DNA of 64,000 nt from Pseudoscleropodium purum (taxonomy: Eukaryota; Streptophyta; Bryopsida; Hypnales; Brachytheciaceae): assembly GCA_963969395.1 (NCBI GenBank), contig OZ017797.1, forward strand, positions 1,116,001 to 1,180,000. The letters are read 5' to 3'. Positions within the stretch are counted from its first letter, which is position 1; the number at the start of each line of letters is the position of its first letter. The notes beneath the pieces were generated by a model that saw nothing but the letters and a program-made list of their open reading frames with translations, was not told the DNA's origin and did not search any database. Below, in pieces: positions 1 to 11,546 of the stretch. A program made the translations under genes and the position numbers.

Positions 1-507
1 CTTACAAGTGTGTTTTGGCTATCAAAAAAGAGCATGGACTTATAGTTATCCCCAATGAAGCAAATTGTTCTTTTTTCAAAATCTCATGGTATAGATGTTT
101 AACCTCTAAAGTTATTTTCACTAAAAACACTTCAAAACTGTCAGTAGTAGTGCAAATACCAAGTCTTGAAAGAAAAATACTTTTGGGCATATGTAACCGT
201 AGGATCTTGTAGTAAATTAGTTGGAAAAGATGTCGAACAAATTTTAGACAAATCCACCATTTGGATTGTAAGATATTAGATATTGAGTGTTTCATTTAAG
301 GGGGCTACTCAATTATGTCTATTAATGAACAATTGGTAGGCTAACAAACCTAACTTAGCATGTATTTTAATATTTGTTGCAATTGTTTTAGGAATATTAG
401 AACATAATACTATTATAATATTCTTATAAATGATATAGTACTAAATCATTTCAAAATCAACAACATTTGAACACAATCTGTCAATCTTGTCTTCCATACT
501 CCTTTAA

Positions 508-509
<2 letters not shown>

Positions 510-542
<33 letters not shown>
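510..542. repeat. TA dinucleotide microsatellite
   Basis: Uninterrupted TA run inside the shared leader. The equivalent run is shorter in E3 (about 53532-53549) and in E2R (about 23984-24001), so its length differs between copies. Confidence 0.9.
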
Positions 543-546
<4 letters not shown>

Positions 547-2299
547 TATATACATATATAAAATATATTAGATAAATCAACATGAACAAATCAATGATTA
601 TATATTTCATAGATCTATTCTTCATCAATCAAATAAGAGTGCATGTGCAAATATAGACAAAGATGGTTTCTCCATTTGTTCCCAAAAATTACATAAACAA
701 ATACAGAAAGATATGAAGTGAATGTTACTTGGAGAATTGAAGAGAAAAAAATTGAAGTACTCAATTGCATTTTAGTAAATTGGAAAATTGCATGTCGATG
801 GCATGAATTAATCTTCATAGATGCTAAACTCATACAAGTTGCATTTCAACATTTATGATTTATGCAATTGATTGAATTGAAAGTTCTTGTAATTACATTT
901 TCAAATTTTCGATTCAATCATTCAAATTTGCAAGAGTGATTTATGATAGATTTATAACTTTAAATGTGAAAGCATTCAATGCCTTTATGTGTTTGTTCAT
1001 CAATATATTAATTTTAAATAAATAATATATATTTTTTATAACATATGCATAAACCATTGCATTAAAAAAAACAAAAACTAAGAGCCAAGCCAAATAGGCT
1101 GGTCAAAGGAAGAGAACAAGAGAACAAGAGTCCTACGAGAAAGCAAAGGAAAAAAAAAAAAATATCAAAAGGATTCAAAGGAAGGAACAAGATGCATTCT
1201 TGCAAGACCGTAGAATATATAATGAGATAATGATTTCAAAATCCAAACACAAATATATTTTCTATTTCAATGAGAATCAAAAATGAACTTCCTTGCTCTC
1301 AAAGATTGTACAATGTACACGTTATACAAAACGAACATATAACAGAAAGCGTAGAAGACATCGTTTATCATGATTGAAAACTAAAATGATTTTTTCTTTC
1401 TATGTAGAATATTTTATGAAATGTAACAATGTATTTAATTATCATAGTAATTGGTAGAAATCTTTGTGCAATACATAGAAACATTTCATTTATGTGGAGT
1501 TTTTCATTTATTTAGGATTAAAATTGAAGTATTATACTCTACAAAGTACAAACTGAAAACAATATCATATACCTAAGTTCAAAAGTTTGCAATTGTTTCG
1601 TGAATTCATTTTGAAAACTTAAACAAAGAAATATTTTATAATCAATATCTTGTTCATTTGAATCATTTCAAAATTCGAATTCCGAATTCAATTTCTATTT
1701 ATAATAGAAATTATGTTTGTCAATTTTTTAGATCTTTAAACAATGAACCCTCTTTTTTTTTAAATTAATATTTAAAAACATCTGAAATAAGAATATTGGA
1801 ATTACCCTTCAAAATAAATATAGCACATGTATAAGTGTATAATGTATTCTACTCAATCAACTCAAGTAACGAATTTTTCTATGTTTTTAAGGAAAAATAT
1901 AGCCATATATAATTTGAAAGTTAAAACATTGATTCTTTTTCTTTGTTTTCAAATCTAATCAAAATTTCATTAAAAAATATGAAAGACTCAATGTTAATTT
2001 GAAGATCGTGATGCACTTCTAATTAGAAATCACAACCTTTCATTAAATATCATGAGGTTGAAATCCATTAAACTGTTACTCTAATTATGTATTGGGGCCT
2101 TTTTAAAAAATTTCATTTGCTTACGATGAAAAAGAAATTGACTATTTTTGCAAAACATTTGATTTCCTAATGAACTTTAAAAAAATCCCCACCATCTTCA
2201 GATCTTTTCAAAACCTATTTAGAAGGATAATATGAGTAAATAATCCAAACATATTTAACTTAACCACATTCCCCTCATTCGTAAAACAATTTAGGGGAG

Positions 2300-2346
2300 A
2301 AAGGTAAAGGTTTAGGGTAATTAGGGTATAGGATTTAGGGTTTACA
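2300..2346 (+). promoter_or_regulatory. Telomere-like / telo-box motif cluster
   Basis: Several TTTAGGG-type heptamers separated by a few bases (GGTTTAGGG, AATTAGGG, GATTTAGGG). The plant telomere unit is TTTAGGG, and its complement AAACCCTA is the telo-box of plant promoters. The cluster is kept at the same place upstream of the GC-rich promoter block in E2L (about 7000-7036), E2R (about 22195-22240, inverted) and E3 (about 55314-55350). The regulatory function is inferred from position only. Confidence 0.45.
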
Positions 2347-2469
2347 TTTTTTTTTTAAAAAAATGATAAATCAATTACATTGATTCTCATTTAGTAGTGA
2401 TTATTAGGTTTGTTTTTTTTTTGAAATGTTACCGCTCTTTTTGAATAATATCGACCTCTTAGGATGTTC

Positions 2470-2710
2470 CAATGGACAACTGGGCAGACGCCGTCGGCGG
2501 TCAGTGTTTAAGTGGGGCGGTCGGCGTGTCCAAAGTGCGGACGGCGTCGGAAAGTGGATAGTACGGACAGTCCCGTCCGACCGCCCCGTCCGCCCCGTCT
2601 GGCCTGTCCGCCCGCCCGCCCCGTCCGCTTCAGCCCCGTCCGGGCCGTTGCTTGTTTTTGAATGGAAACCCTAAAAATGAACCTTTAATTTTCTGGAGGG
2701 GACTATAAAT
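2470..2710 (+). promoter_or_regulatory. GC-rich GTCCG-repeat block and TATA box of the E1 transposase gene
   Basis: A CpG-dense block of repeated CCGTCCGCC/GTCCGACC motifs sits in otherwise AT-rich DNA and is followed by a TATA box (TATAAAT, 2704-2710) about 250 bases before the transposase ATG. The same layout of GC block, TATA and gene is seen before gene A (TATA at 7440), gene B (24807) and the kinase (27493), so this is likely the core promoter. The motif resembles the subterminal repeats of the element, so transposase or accessory-protein binding here is possible. Confidence 0.6.
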
Positions 2711-2957
2711 GTTAGAAGAGAAGCTTCGGTATTCACTCTCGAAAAACCGAACGCTAAGATTTTCAAGGGCTATGAGCTTCAATTTATTGAGTCTCTTGCT
2801 TGGTAATGCATAGTTCGGTGGACGGAGGGGCTTTGATTTTCAAAGCTTTGTGTAACTAATTTCATTGATATTGTATACATTGTCACATTGTGGGTTTCAA
2901 ATTGAAAACATTCTATTGGTTTCTTTTGAAATTGAGGTAAAACATACACTTGTCAGT

Positions 2958-5900
2958 ATGGTGGCCAAACCAACGGGGGATTTTTCTCCTTGGTTTAGTG
3001 TGCAAGAGGGTGGTAAAGTAAAATGTAGGCTTTGCAAAGCGAGCATGTCAAGGAAGCTCAGCCGTATGTTCAGCCACTTAGGCTATTCTGGGCCTGAAGG
3101 TGTACGTGATAAAGGGGTGAGCCTTTGTCCACGATTATCAATGGCAGTTCGAGATTTATTTTGGCATTGCAAAGGAGTTTTTCCAAAACGCGTTGTAATG
3201 GACAATGTGGATGACAACCCTGGCCCTTCAGATGTTCAAGAGTTTTCGGCCGGAAAGGCTGTGTTGCATTCTGACTACGAAGATTCTTGTCCAGCGTTCA
3301 AAGAATTGGTATCAATGGTATGTGCCACAACTGAAATGACTTTGAGTACGGAAGCTTCTGGTGAACGTGAAACCCCGAGGGCATCAAGTTCTAGGCCTCA
3401 GAGGCAAGGCAGCTTAGTGAATGGGTTTGAAGAAGGTCATAGACGCAAATTACATTCAGTGTGGGCAAATTTTTTTTATTCGGCGAACATACCATTTTCC
3501 GTGGCTCGAAATCCAGCTTTTAAAGAAGCAGTGAAGAAAATGGCTGCATTCGGTAGGCCATACATTCCTCCCTCATACCACGACCTTCGGTACAAATTGT
3601 TGAATGAGGTGAAGACCAACATTCAGACACAGTTGAATGCACGGACCGAAGATAGCATTTGAAAATTTGGAGCAACATTGTCCATTGATGGATGGAGCTC
3701 CGTGACTAATCGACCTCTCATCAATGTCATGCTTGTATCATCCGCAGGTGAAGAATTTCTTGGATCTGTGGATACAAGTGATTGTGAAAAAAATGCGGAA
3801 TACTTGATAGCTGTGTTGGAAAAGTTCATTGAACAAGTGGGGTCCAAGAACGTCGTGTTAATAACTACGGATAATGCTCCCGTGAATCCGTCCGCATGGA
3901 ATGTAATATCTGCAAAATATCCTCATATTTTTTACCAAGGGTGCGTGGTACATGCATTGAATTTGTTGTTGAAGAATTGGGCTGCACAGAAATGGATTGC
4001 TTCCAAATTGGATAAAGGAGTTCTTGTAGCTAAATTTATCAGGAAGAGACATATGCCTCTAGCTCTATTGTGAAAGTATTCGTCAAATCTTGGTCTCTTG
4101 ATGCCTGGGGATACAAGGTTCGCCTTTAAATTTATCATGATGAAGCATTTGACAAAATTGAGAGGAGCATTGGAACAAACGGTGGTAGATCCGCAATGGG
4201 TTGAGTATGTACATACTCTCAAGAAGAAACGTGGAGCCAAAGTCCAACCAAAAGATTTGACCTTAGCGGTGAAGAAAATTGTTCTTGATGACCATTTTTG
4301 GAATCGGTCCATCAATTATGTGGAGATGGTTGAACCAATCATATGTGCACTTTGCGATTTGGATTCAAAATCACCATGCATGGGGAAGGTGTTGCATATC
4401 ATGAGGAAGTTAGAGAAGCACGTGAACGGATTACAAAGTCTACCATTTTGTTTGCTAAAAGAACTTGCAATTCCATTGGTACAGTCTTTTTATGCCCAAA
4501 GAAGAATGGTGGACAACGATCTCCAATCAGCCGCAGCTCTTTTGAATCCATACCTTCTTCATGACAAAGAGCTAGCGGATGACACAGATGCAATGTCAGG
4601 ATGTAAGAAAGTTTTGGAGAGAATATGTAAACCGGATGAATATGCAGCAGTGGTAAAGGAATTTGTAGCTTTTCGACACAAGGAACCTCCATTCCATAAT
4701 ATGTTGAATCCGGGAGATCAAATGTTGTCCGCACATGCTTGGTGGGATTTTGAAGGTGCATGTGGCAAGTTTATAGCTCCATTAGCGAAGAGGATATTGG
4801 CTCAACTGGTGTCATTATCTTCATGTGAACAGAATTGGAGCAACTATTTTTTTGTTCACAACAAATCTCGAAATAAATTCAAGCCGAAGAGAGCAGCGGA
4901 TTTGGTGTACGTGTATACCAATTCCAAAGTGTTAAACGCATCGAAGGAAAAAGATGAAAAAAAAGGGTATAATGATAATGTGGATCTGATGGAATCAGAG
5001 GATTCAGATAGACCGACGTTAGAAGACGATGATGATGAGGATTTGGAAAGGGCCCTTTCAGCTGTAGATGGTGGAGATGACTTCAATCGTACGACAGCAT
5101 GGGGAGATGAAGACGTTATGGAAGGCTTTCCCGATTTGGTGAATGATACGCATGATTATCATCTAAACCGCAAGGATGTCGTTCCCGACAATGCAAACGA
5201 TGCATATACCTTTTGTGAAGACGAGGACAATGTAGAGGTACAGGAGAATCTACCTTCTTTAACTGCATATTGCAATGGAATGGGATTCTTGAATAGCAAA
5301 AACATTCTATCGGAAAAGGCAAACGCTATTGCCAAAGAGGTGAAAATCAATGAGAATGCTATTGGTGATGATGGAAGAAATGAAGAAGTTTTAATTTCTC
5401 AATCTCCATCTGTGGCATTAAATGTAGTGCAAGGAAACAACAAAAGAGAAGATGTGGTCATGGAGGTGGACGTTTCAAAAGATGTGGGCAACAATAGTGG
5501 TGATGAGGGGGAACCAAATATTGCGGTACAAAAAAATAATGATTCACTTGGGATGGCAGTCACAAATTCGGCAATTGTGAAAAGTAATAAAGGAAAAGAG
5601 CCAATGAAGTCAATTTTTGAAGTACCGAGATCTAGTGCTCTTCCACCAATACCGTTGAAGTCTGTTAGCATACGATTGAATGATTCTCAGAGCTTTGAAT
5701 ATGGAAAACGCCTAATGAACATTTCCAAAGAAATTTCTACAAGCGGTAATCTACGGAAAGTAGCGTCATCACCTACAAGCCTAAGTGAAACGGATAGTGA
5801 TCGGATGCCATTGACATCTTTGCGTGCTCACATTTTAGCAAAAGGAATGGTGCAAGAACCGATCAAATCAACAAACGGCACTCTATTACTTCAAAAGAAA

Positions 5901-6314
5901 GCCAAAGTGGAGATAACCGTTCATAGACATGTCGACCCTACATCGAGATTGATGGTTCAAGAATCGAGTAACGTGAAAGCGAAAAAAGAAATGCAACCTT
6001 TTGCTATCTCTCCAATGAAGAATAGAACCCCTCTTGATGAAAATGTTGCTACTTTGTCAAATAGGAAGAAAAGAAAGGTTCCTATTCAAAAAGCCTTTAA
6101 TCGTTCTGTCAAAGTAAAAAAAGAAAAATTAAATTCAAAAGAAGGGAGTAAACCTACTTCGAGAGAAGACTTGAAGGAGACAACGATACTTGATTCCAAC
6201 AATGAAGATGACTCCGACAATGAAGATGACTCCGATAATGAAGATTTTGAACGGAGAGCTGTAGGAGAGAGTAGTGGGGCTGAGGTTAGAGGAGATGTGG
6301 ATTGGCGTCCATAG
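2958..6314 (+). pseudogene. hAT transposase (BED-like finger, DUF659, hAT C-terminal domain) with two in-frame TGA codons
   Basis: One frame of 1,118 codons from ATG 2958, interrupted only by TGA at 3660 (codon 235) and TGA at 4071 (codon 372). Residues about 15-45 carry a BED-like finger (C-R-L-C followed by FSHLGYSG). Residues about 236-371 match DUF659 (SIDGWSS, the TTDNA motif, CVVHALNL). Residues about 605-660 carry the hAT dimerisation region (SLSSCEQNWSN, KFKPKRAADLVY). hAT transposases cut and paste elements with 8-bp duplications. Downstream is an unusual tail of about 450 residues, acidic and low in complexity, with NLS-like KKRKVP and SDNEDD repeats near the end; most hAT transposases end soon after the dimerisation region. 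By comparison with the family, the first TGA probably replaces a codon such as Trp or Arg, and the second an Arg (CGA). The E3 copy has the same two stops. The start follows the TATA box at 2704; an earlier ATG at 2771 is out of frame. Confidence 0.88.
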
Positions 6315-6662
6315 GAATTGTGGAGATGTGAATTTAGATGTTTGATTGTTTAGTTGCTCATGATATATGGAGCTCATGTTGACAAATGACAATGGTTTAT
6401 TCAATCATTTTATTATAAAATTGTTTGTTTATTGATGATATACATCTCGTTGGATTTTAAAGTGATTTTGTTTCTAAATCAAAATGAAATTCAACAAAAA
6501 AAATTAAAAATATATTTCATATTTTAGCTTTTACATAAATAGTGATATACAACTCTATTGAATCGCAATTGCAATATAAGAAAAATCAGAATCAAAATGA
6601 CTTCACTCTCAATCTCTCATTGGTAAAAACAATCAAAACAAAAAACCCAAAATGGGTTTTCT

Positions 6663-6821
6663 AAGCCGCCCCGCCCGTCTGCCCCGCCCGGCCCCCCCGT
6701 ACGTCCGCCCGGCCCCACGCGTCCGCCCTCCAACGGCGGGAGGGACGCTGCGTCCGCTAGCATCCGGACGTCCCGAAAACGGACGCTATTTTGAGGTAGA
6801 CGTAGAGATTCGTCAACCCTG
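6663..6821 (+). repeat. 3' subterminal GC block and 3' terminal inverted repeat of E1
   Basis: GC-rich sequence ending in a conserved stretch: GGGAGGGACGCTGCGTCCG, then the GGACGCTATTTT motif, then GTAGAGATTCGTCAACCCTG. The same 3' end occurs at 11459-11546, 14235-14329, 59752-59839 and 61577-61666, and inverted at 12924-12992 and 17722-17809. That makes seven 3' ends of one family in the window. Confidence 0.85.
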
Positions 6822-7159
6822 AAAGGAATTGATTATTTCTGCAAAACATTTGATTTTCTAATGAACTTTGAAAAAATCCCCACCATCTTCAGATCTTTTC
6901 AAAACCAATTTAGAGGGATAATATCAATAAATAATTCAAACATATTCAACTTAACCACATTCCCCTCATTCGTAAAACAATTTAGGGGGGAAAAGAAAAG
7001 GTTTAGGGTAATTAGGGTATAGGGTTTAGGGTTTACATTTAAAAAAAATAAAAAATGATAAATCATTTATATTGATCCTCATTTAGCAGTGATTATTAGG
7101 CTGTTTTATTTTTGAAATGTTACCGCTCTTTTTGAATAATAATGGCCTCATAGGATGCA

Positions 7160-7445
7160 CCAATGGACAGCTGGGCGGACGCCGTCGGCGGTCAGTGTTT
7201 AAGTGGGGTGGTCGGCGTGTCCAAAGCGCGGACGGCGTCGGAAGGCGGACAGTGCGGACAGTACGGTCGGACTGGGCAGTCGGACGGGACATTCGGTCAG
7301 GGTGGTCGGACGGGGTGGTCGGATAGGGTGACGGGCGGACGGGGCGGGCGATCAGGGCGGGCGGACGGACGGGGCGACGGGCGGACGCGTGGTTCGGGGC
7401 CGCTTCGCGCGGTCCGGGGTAGGTCCGACGGCGGACGGCTATAAG
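7160..7445 (+). promoter_or_regulatory. GC-rich block and TATA box upstream of gene A (left copy)
   Basis: CpG-dense GGGCGGACGG-type repeats followed by TATAAG at 7440-7445, 213 bases before the gene A ATG. The first part (about 7116-7260) matches the block before the transposase gene in E1 and E3, while the part from about 7260 differs. The block is therefore where transposase-type and gene-A-type elements diverge. The outer edge of the perfect inverted repeat (7429) lies inside it. Confidence 0.55.
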
Positions 7446-7657
7446 GGTGGAGTGACTTTCATTTCTTCTCACTTCAATTCTCCTTCGGTGCTAAGTTGGA
7501 TGTGCTACTATTGCTTTATGCGCTAGTTGCTCCTACGAGGTCGAGAGTTGGGGTCCTCTATCTTGTGTTACTGTGTTGCGGTTGATGCCATCACTTTTGA
7601 CTATCATGTGAGATTTTTTTATTCACTTCAATTGGTTATTGAATCCAATTGACAATC

Positions 7658-10600
7658 ATGAACGGCGAAGGTGATCGAAATATGGATGGGGTGACTCCGG
7701 GAAGCGAAGCGAAGAAAAAAAGCAAAGTGAAGGGGGCTACGCATGACCTTCGGCTTGACATTTTAAATGACCCTACAATTAAAGTAGAGAGCGGGTGGGA
7801 AGATGAAGATGTGGAGTATTGGACATGAAAAATGTGCAGGACCTATGTTAAAATGTACCACATTGACAAGTTCTGGCTTCAGGAGTCGCACAAGAGTCAT
7901 ACACGGGATTTTTGTTGTAAACCATGGACTTGCAACAACAAACATTTTGTCCATCGATTTGAGGAGGTGTGGCGTGTTCTATTCGAAAACAAGCGCAGAA
8001 GTAAAGGCTATATTAATTATAGTGTGGCGTGTATGGTTTACGCGGAACTTATATTAGAGCGCAAGATCGATTGGAGCACGTTTCCGATGACAACAGCTTG
8101 CCCACTTCTACTTGAAGCCAATCAAATGGACATTCCCAACTTGTACAATTCAAAGGGAAAAACAGAAAAAGTATTAAAAAATACTATTGAGGTGAAAACG
8201 GATGGTGTGGAGAAAGCTTCAAATGTTGAAGAATTATGGTCTGTACAATCTCCAACAAAAGCAATCAATGAAAGCTCTTCGAAAAATGTGGGGAAAGATG
8301 TGGAGAAAGATGTAGAGGTGCAGGAGGGTGAAGTCTTTTCCATAGCTCCAACACGTTTGACCTTTACACCAAATATTGCGGCACAAACGCAAACGGAGTT
8401 TGTAAACCAAAACAAGGTTTGCATGGAACGCGGGGAAACTTCAAAAAGTAAAATAGACGAAGTCTTGGCGGAGAAAGTGGCAAAGGCTAATGCTACAATT
8501 GATAGTCTGATAGCCAACAATTGTTTTGATAGTTTGGTCTACAAATCTCCGCTTGTGCATCAAGGCGTTGAATCTAGTCCAGCGTTAAGTTTAGAAGACA
8601 AAGTACATACGCCTCGTGGACAAGGTGTGACGATTGATAATATATCCTCATTATGGAGTTCCGAGCGTAAAAGGCGGGCGGAGGAGTTTCCGTTTACAAC
8701 GGCATTGCCAAGTCCTCTACATCGAACCTTGCAAGACATGTCCAATCCAAAACAATTGGAAAATCTTTTGAAGCTCTCGGTTTAGTTTGCTAACCTTCAT
8801 GAAGAAATAGGCGGATCATCTAACTCCGATGATGGTGCTACTGTTGTTCCAATGAGTCCACTTGCAGATCCAAAGAATGTTGCACATATACTTGATACAG
8901 CTTTCAAGATGACGATGTCAGCTGAATTTTTAGCGAAAGTTGCTCCGACTTTTATGAATTTGGCCAAGGAGTTTTCTTTCATGGCACCAGAGATGTTGAA
9001 AGCTGCTATAGCATTTCAGAATCTCATGAAGACTTTCGAACCACTTTTTGAAGAAAGAGATGTTCACATACTACAATTGGTGGAATATGAGAAGAAAATT
9101 GCTAACCTTGAAGGAGTGGAAGCAAGGTGCAAAGTGTTGGAGTTGAAATTAAAGACTTCGGAGAGTGAGGTTGAACATTTAAATCAACAATCATCGAAGC
9201 AAATGGAGGAGTTGATGAAGATGCGTAAACGGATTGCAGAATTACAAAGGACCTCCAAAAATCCAAGTGAGGTTGCAATCTCACCAGTGATTGTACTCGG
9301 AGACAGTCAAGAGACTCAAGAGAGTGAAGATAAGCTCTCTCTTCCTTTTGATAAGGCCGAAGCAAGCGACAATCCTGCCATTGTGAATGTACAAGAAAGT
9401 CACGATATGAGCATGTTAAAAGCGACACAACAACCATCAATGGAAAAGCTTTCATCCGTTTACGTGAATGCGGAGACGCAAACGGAGAGTTGTGACTTTG
9501 AAGAGTTGAAGCATAAATTGGAGGAGGCAATTGAAGCAAAAGGAATCGTTGAATCCAAGTTGAATCGATTGCAATTGTCCTTGGATTTGAAGAAGTTTAT
9601 GCCATCTAGCGGCTTGGAGTCTCGATGGTTAGCATGGGTACAAAGACTCCAAGACAGACCCTCTGTAGTATCTCGAGCAATGGCAGGTCTTCAAACATTG
9701 GCAATGGAGTGGAATGAAAATTGCGATGCCATTCAAAGCTCTTTGAGTTGGTTCAAGACTATGTTTGACCAACATCCTTCAAAGGGATATACGGAGATCA
9801 CATGTTGGGGAGACATGGATGCCATGTTTGAGCGGTTAAACCATACAAAGAAGGACCAAGCTCCACCCATCAATTGGGCCTTGAAAGTAGAGGAAGGATG
9901 GGTCCCTTACAACACACTTTCAGCACACATCAATGTGAAAGACAAGCAAGTGGTGCATGCTTGTGATCCAGCCTCTCCAATCTTGGATGGTTGTTGTAGC
10001 CTTTGCCAAGGCCTCTTCGGACCGGAAGGTGCGGTAACCATGGGCCAATGTCGCCACACTTTCCATGTCACTTGCATTGTGAAAGCATCACTCATTCGTT
10101 CGGTGTGTGCCGAGTGTCGTAGTCCATTGAGTGCTAGGTTCTACGAAATGTTTGGTATCTTGGAAGCTATGCCTCTAGGCTAAGAGTACAATCGTTGGAA
10201 TCTTCTTCTTCATCAAGCGCCGTACAAATTCCAAAATTATCAACATTGGGAGAAGCCAATCCGGTGGAATGTAAATGAACAGAGGCATGATTTGTATGAG
10301 GAATCTCAGCAACCATTGGATTTGGATGTGTGAATGACTCACAATAGAGAGGTGGAATTGCGGGCTCGAGGAATCGTAGATGACGCGGCCCGTGAAATGT
10401 TTTGTCACAACATGGGGGAACATTGGAGCTTGCAACACGAAAAGTTCTTTCGTTTTCCAGATAAAAAAGTGGAGAGAGGACCAGAAGACAGTTGGGTGGA
10501 GGTAAACCATGAAAAAGAGTTCAATGAACAGTATAAGGCATACGACCACACCCTCGTAGGTAGGGCCCTTCTATTGTCGAAGTTGGAAGAGGCTACAAAC

Positions 10601-10942
10601 GTTCGTGCTGTCTACGATACAAATGGACTAATAAGCACAAGACATTCATCTGTAAATGTGGCAGCAGCATTTGATAGACGCATTGGCGATATTATAGGGC
10701 ATTGGAAGGCTTTCCTATTGGATGGAGATTGCCTCATAGTATGGCAAGGGAAAGGAGATGATGAAGTTGTTCAAGCGATGGTAGATCGTGTGGAGAGCAA
10801 CTTGAGAACCTTGAAGGCAGACGAAGTCGATTTATCACCGAAAAGAAAACAAAAAAGGAAGCGTGAAGAGGACGATGACTTCTCTTCGGAAACCAAGAAA
10901 CAATTTCATAAGGTGGACATCGAAGTTCAATCTGGAGGGTGA
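7658..10942 (+). pseudogene. Gene A (left copy): Cys-rich domain, coiled coil and RING-finger accessory protein of the hAT family, with nonsense codons
   Basis: A single frame of about 1,094 codons from ATG 7658, broken only by TGA 7826, TAG 8783, TAA 10181 and TGA 10331; no frameshift. Residues about 49-150 form a Cys/His-containing domain (MCRTYVKMYHIDKFW...HRFEEVWRVL...INYSVACMVYAELIL) that is also present in gene B. At the aligned position gene B has Cys where gene A has TGA 7826. The middle is hydrophilic. Residues about 460-640 are heptad-like (coiled coil). Residues 779-820 form a RING-type finger (CCSLC...CRHTFHVTC...CAEC), typical of ubiquitin E3 ligases. The C-terminal part (after 10334) has a Lys/Arg cluster (KRKQKRKREEDDD) that could be a nuclear signal. 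Intact ancestors may have been a transposon-encoded E3-like protein; substrates are unknown. It occupies the place the transposase has in E1 and E3. Confidence 0.72.
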
Positions 10943-11546
10943 ATAGTCCGTCCAAGTCAACAACAGTCAACTCGTCAATCATCTGCTAAACTCCTCGATA
11001 CAGCAGATTTTCTTTTTGTTTTAGGAGAAGGTAGTGATCCATCCGGTGGAAAGTAGGATTTGAGGAGAATTTTGTTTTTTAAAAACAATGGTCCTTTCAT
11101 TGTTTAAAAACAAAAAAGAATGTAAAAAATTTTAATCTTAAAAAGATCGTATAGGATTCAATAGTGATATTGGAACTATGTTTTCATGTATTTTGTTTAT
11201 ACATATATATTTATATATAAAGATGCTATATTTTCATTTGCGTATAAAAATATTTTTATATGTACATCTTATTTTACGTGGATGCATTCATTTTTGATTG
11301 TGTAACATTCAAATTACATAACAATATAAAATTTTCTAATGACTAATGGCAATGCGAAGTCCGCCCCGGCCGCCCTGTCCGTTCGCCCCGTTTGGTCTGT
11401 ACGCCCGACCGCCCCGACCGTCCGCCCCGCCCTGCGCGTCCGCCTTCTGACGGCAGGAGGGACGCTGCGTTCACTAGCGTACGTGCGTCTGGATGTCCGG
11501 AAAACGAACGCTATTTTAGGGCGAACGTTGAGATTGGTCAACCCTG
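10943..11546 (+). other. Non-coding 3' region of E2L with 3' terminal repeat
   Basis: About 400 bp of AT-rich 3' flank after gene A with no gene, followed by a GC-rich subterminal block (about 11355-11546). This carries the family 3' end (GGAGGGACGCTGCGTTCAC, CGCTATTTTAGGGCG, TTGGTCAACCCTG). Confidence 0.75.

Larger units (their letters stand above)
1..2440 (+). repeat. AT-rich non-coding leader shared by the hAT elements
   Basis: About 2.4 kb of AT-rich sequence with no credible gene; short ORFs in it are not conserved as proteins. The same sequence recurs at about 53024-55440 (direct, in E3) and 22140-24440 (inverted, in E2R), and a fragment occurs at 6830-7110 (in E2L). Variable TA runs lie near 510, and a telomere-like motif run (GGTTTAGGG...TTTAGGGTTTAC, about 2310-2346) lies just before the GC-rich promoter block. 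It separates the rightward gene from the leftward genes in complete elements, so it may act as a regulatory spacer; that role is inference. Confidence 0.8.
1..6821 (+). mobile_element. hAT element E1, 5' end outside window, carrying transposase
   Basis: This is the 3' 6.8 kb of a large hAT transposon. It holds an AT-rich leader (1-2440), a GC-rich promoter block, a transposase frame and a GC-rich 3' subterminal region ending in GTCAACCCTG at 6821. It matches E3 collinearly (position n aligns with n+53036 in the coding part) almost base for base, which points to recent copying. The 3' flank (6822-6829, AAAGGAAT, then TGATTATTTCTGC) is internal leader sequence of another family member, so E1 appears nested inside E2L. 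Its 5' end and the matching target duplication lie left of the window. The hAT assignment rests on the transposase domains and on relatives in this window with 8-bp duplications. Confidence 0.85.
6822..11546 (+). mobile_element. hAT element E2L (3' part), interrupted by E1
   Basis: This is the 3' portion of a gene-A-type hAT element. It starts inside the leader where E1 inserted and ends in GTCAACCCTG at 11546. The next 8 bases, CCTCTAGT (11547-11554), are the complement of the ACTAGAGG duplication flanking E2R, and beyond lies the same CACTA gene. From 7429 onward it mirrors E2R without detectable difference; upstream of 7429 the two are related but diverged. The 5' remainder must lie to the left of E1, outside the window. 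Confidence 0.8.

Noticed and set aside
2300..2346. True telomere or subtelomere
   Set aside because: Only a few degenerate heptamers, repeated at the same place inside each transposon copy.
2426..2674. Arg/Pro-rich ORFs across the GC-rich blocks (also at 7083-7472, 14034-14387, 24425-24957, 26963-27682, 52137-52803, 61275-61690)
   Set aside because: Both strands and several frames are open because the repeats lack stops; the reading frames are not kept between copies and the 151-bp period is not a multiple of three.
2958..6314. Non-standard genetic code (TGA, TAG or TAA as sense codons)
   Set aside because: All three stops occur, copies disagree at several of them (CAA, CAG or CGA in the partner), and the SEN54-like exons use a normal stop with no internal ones.
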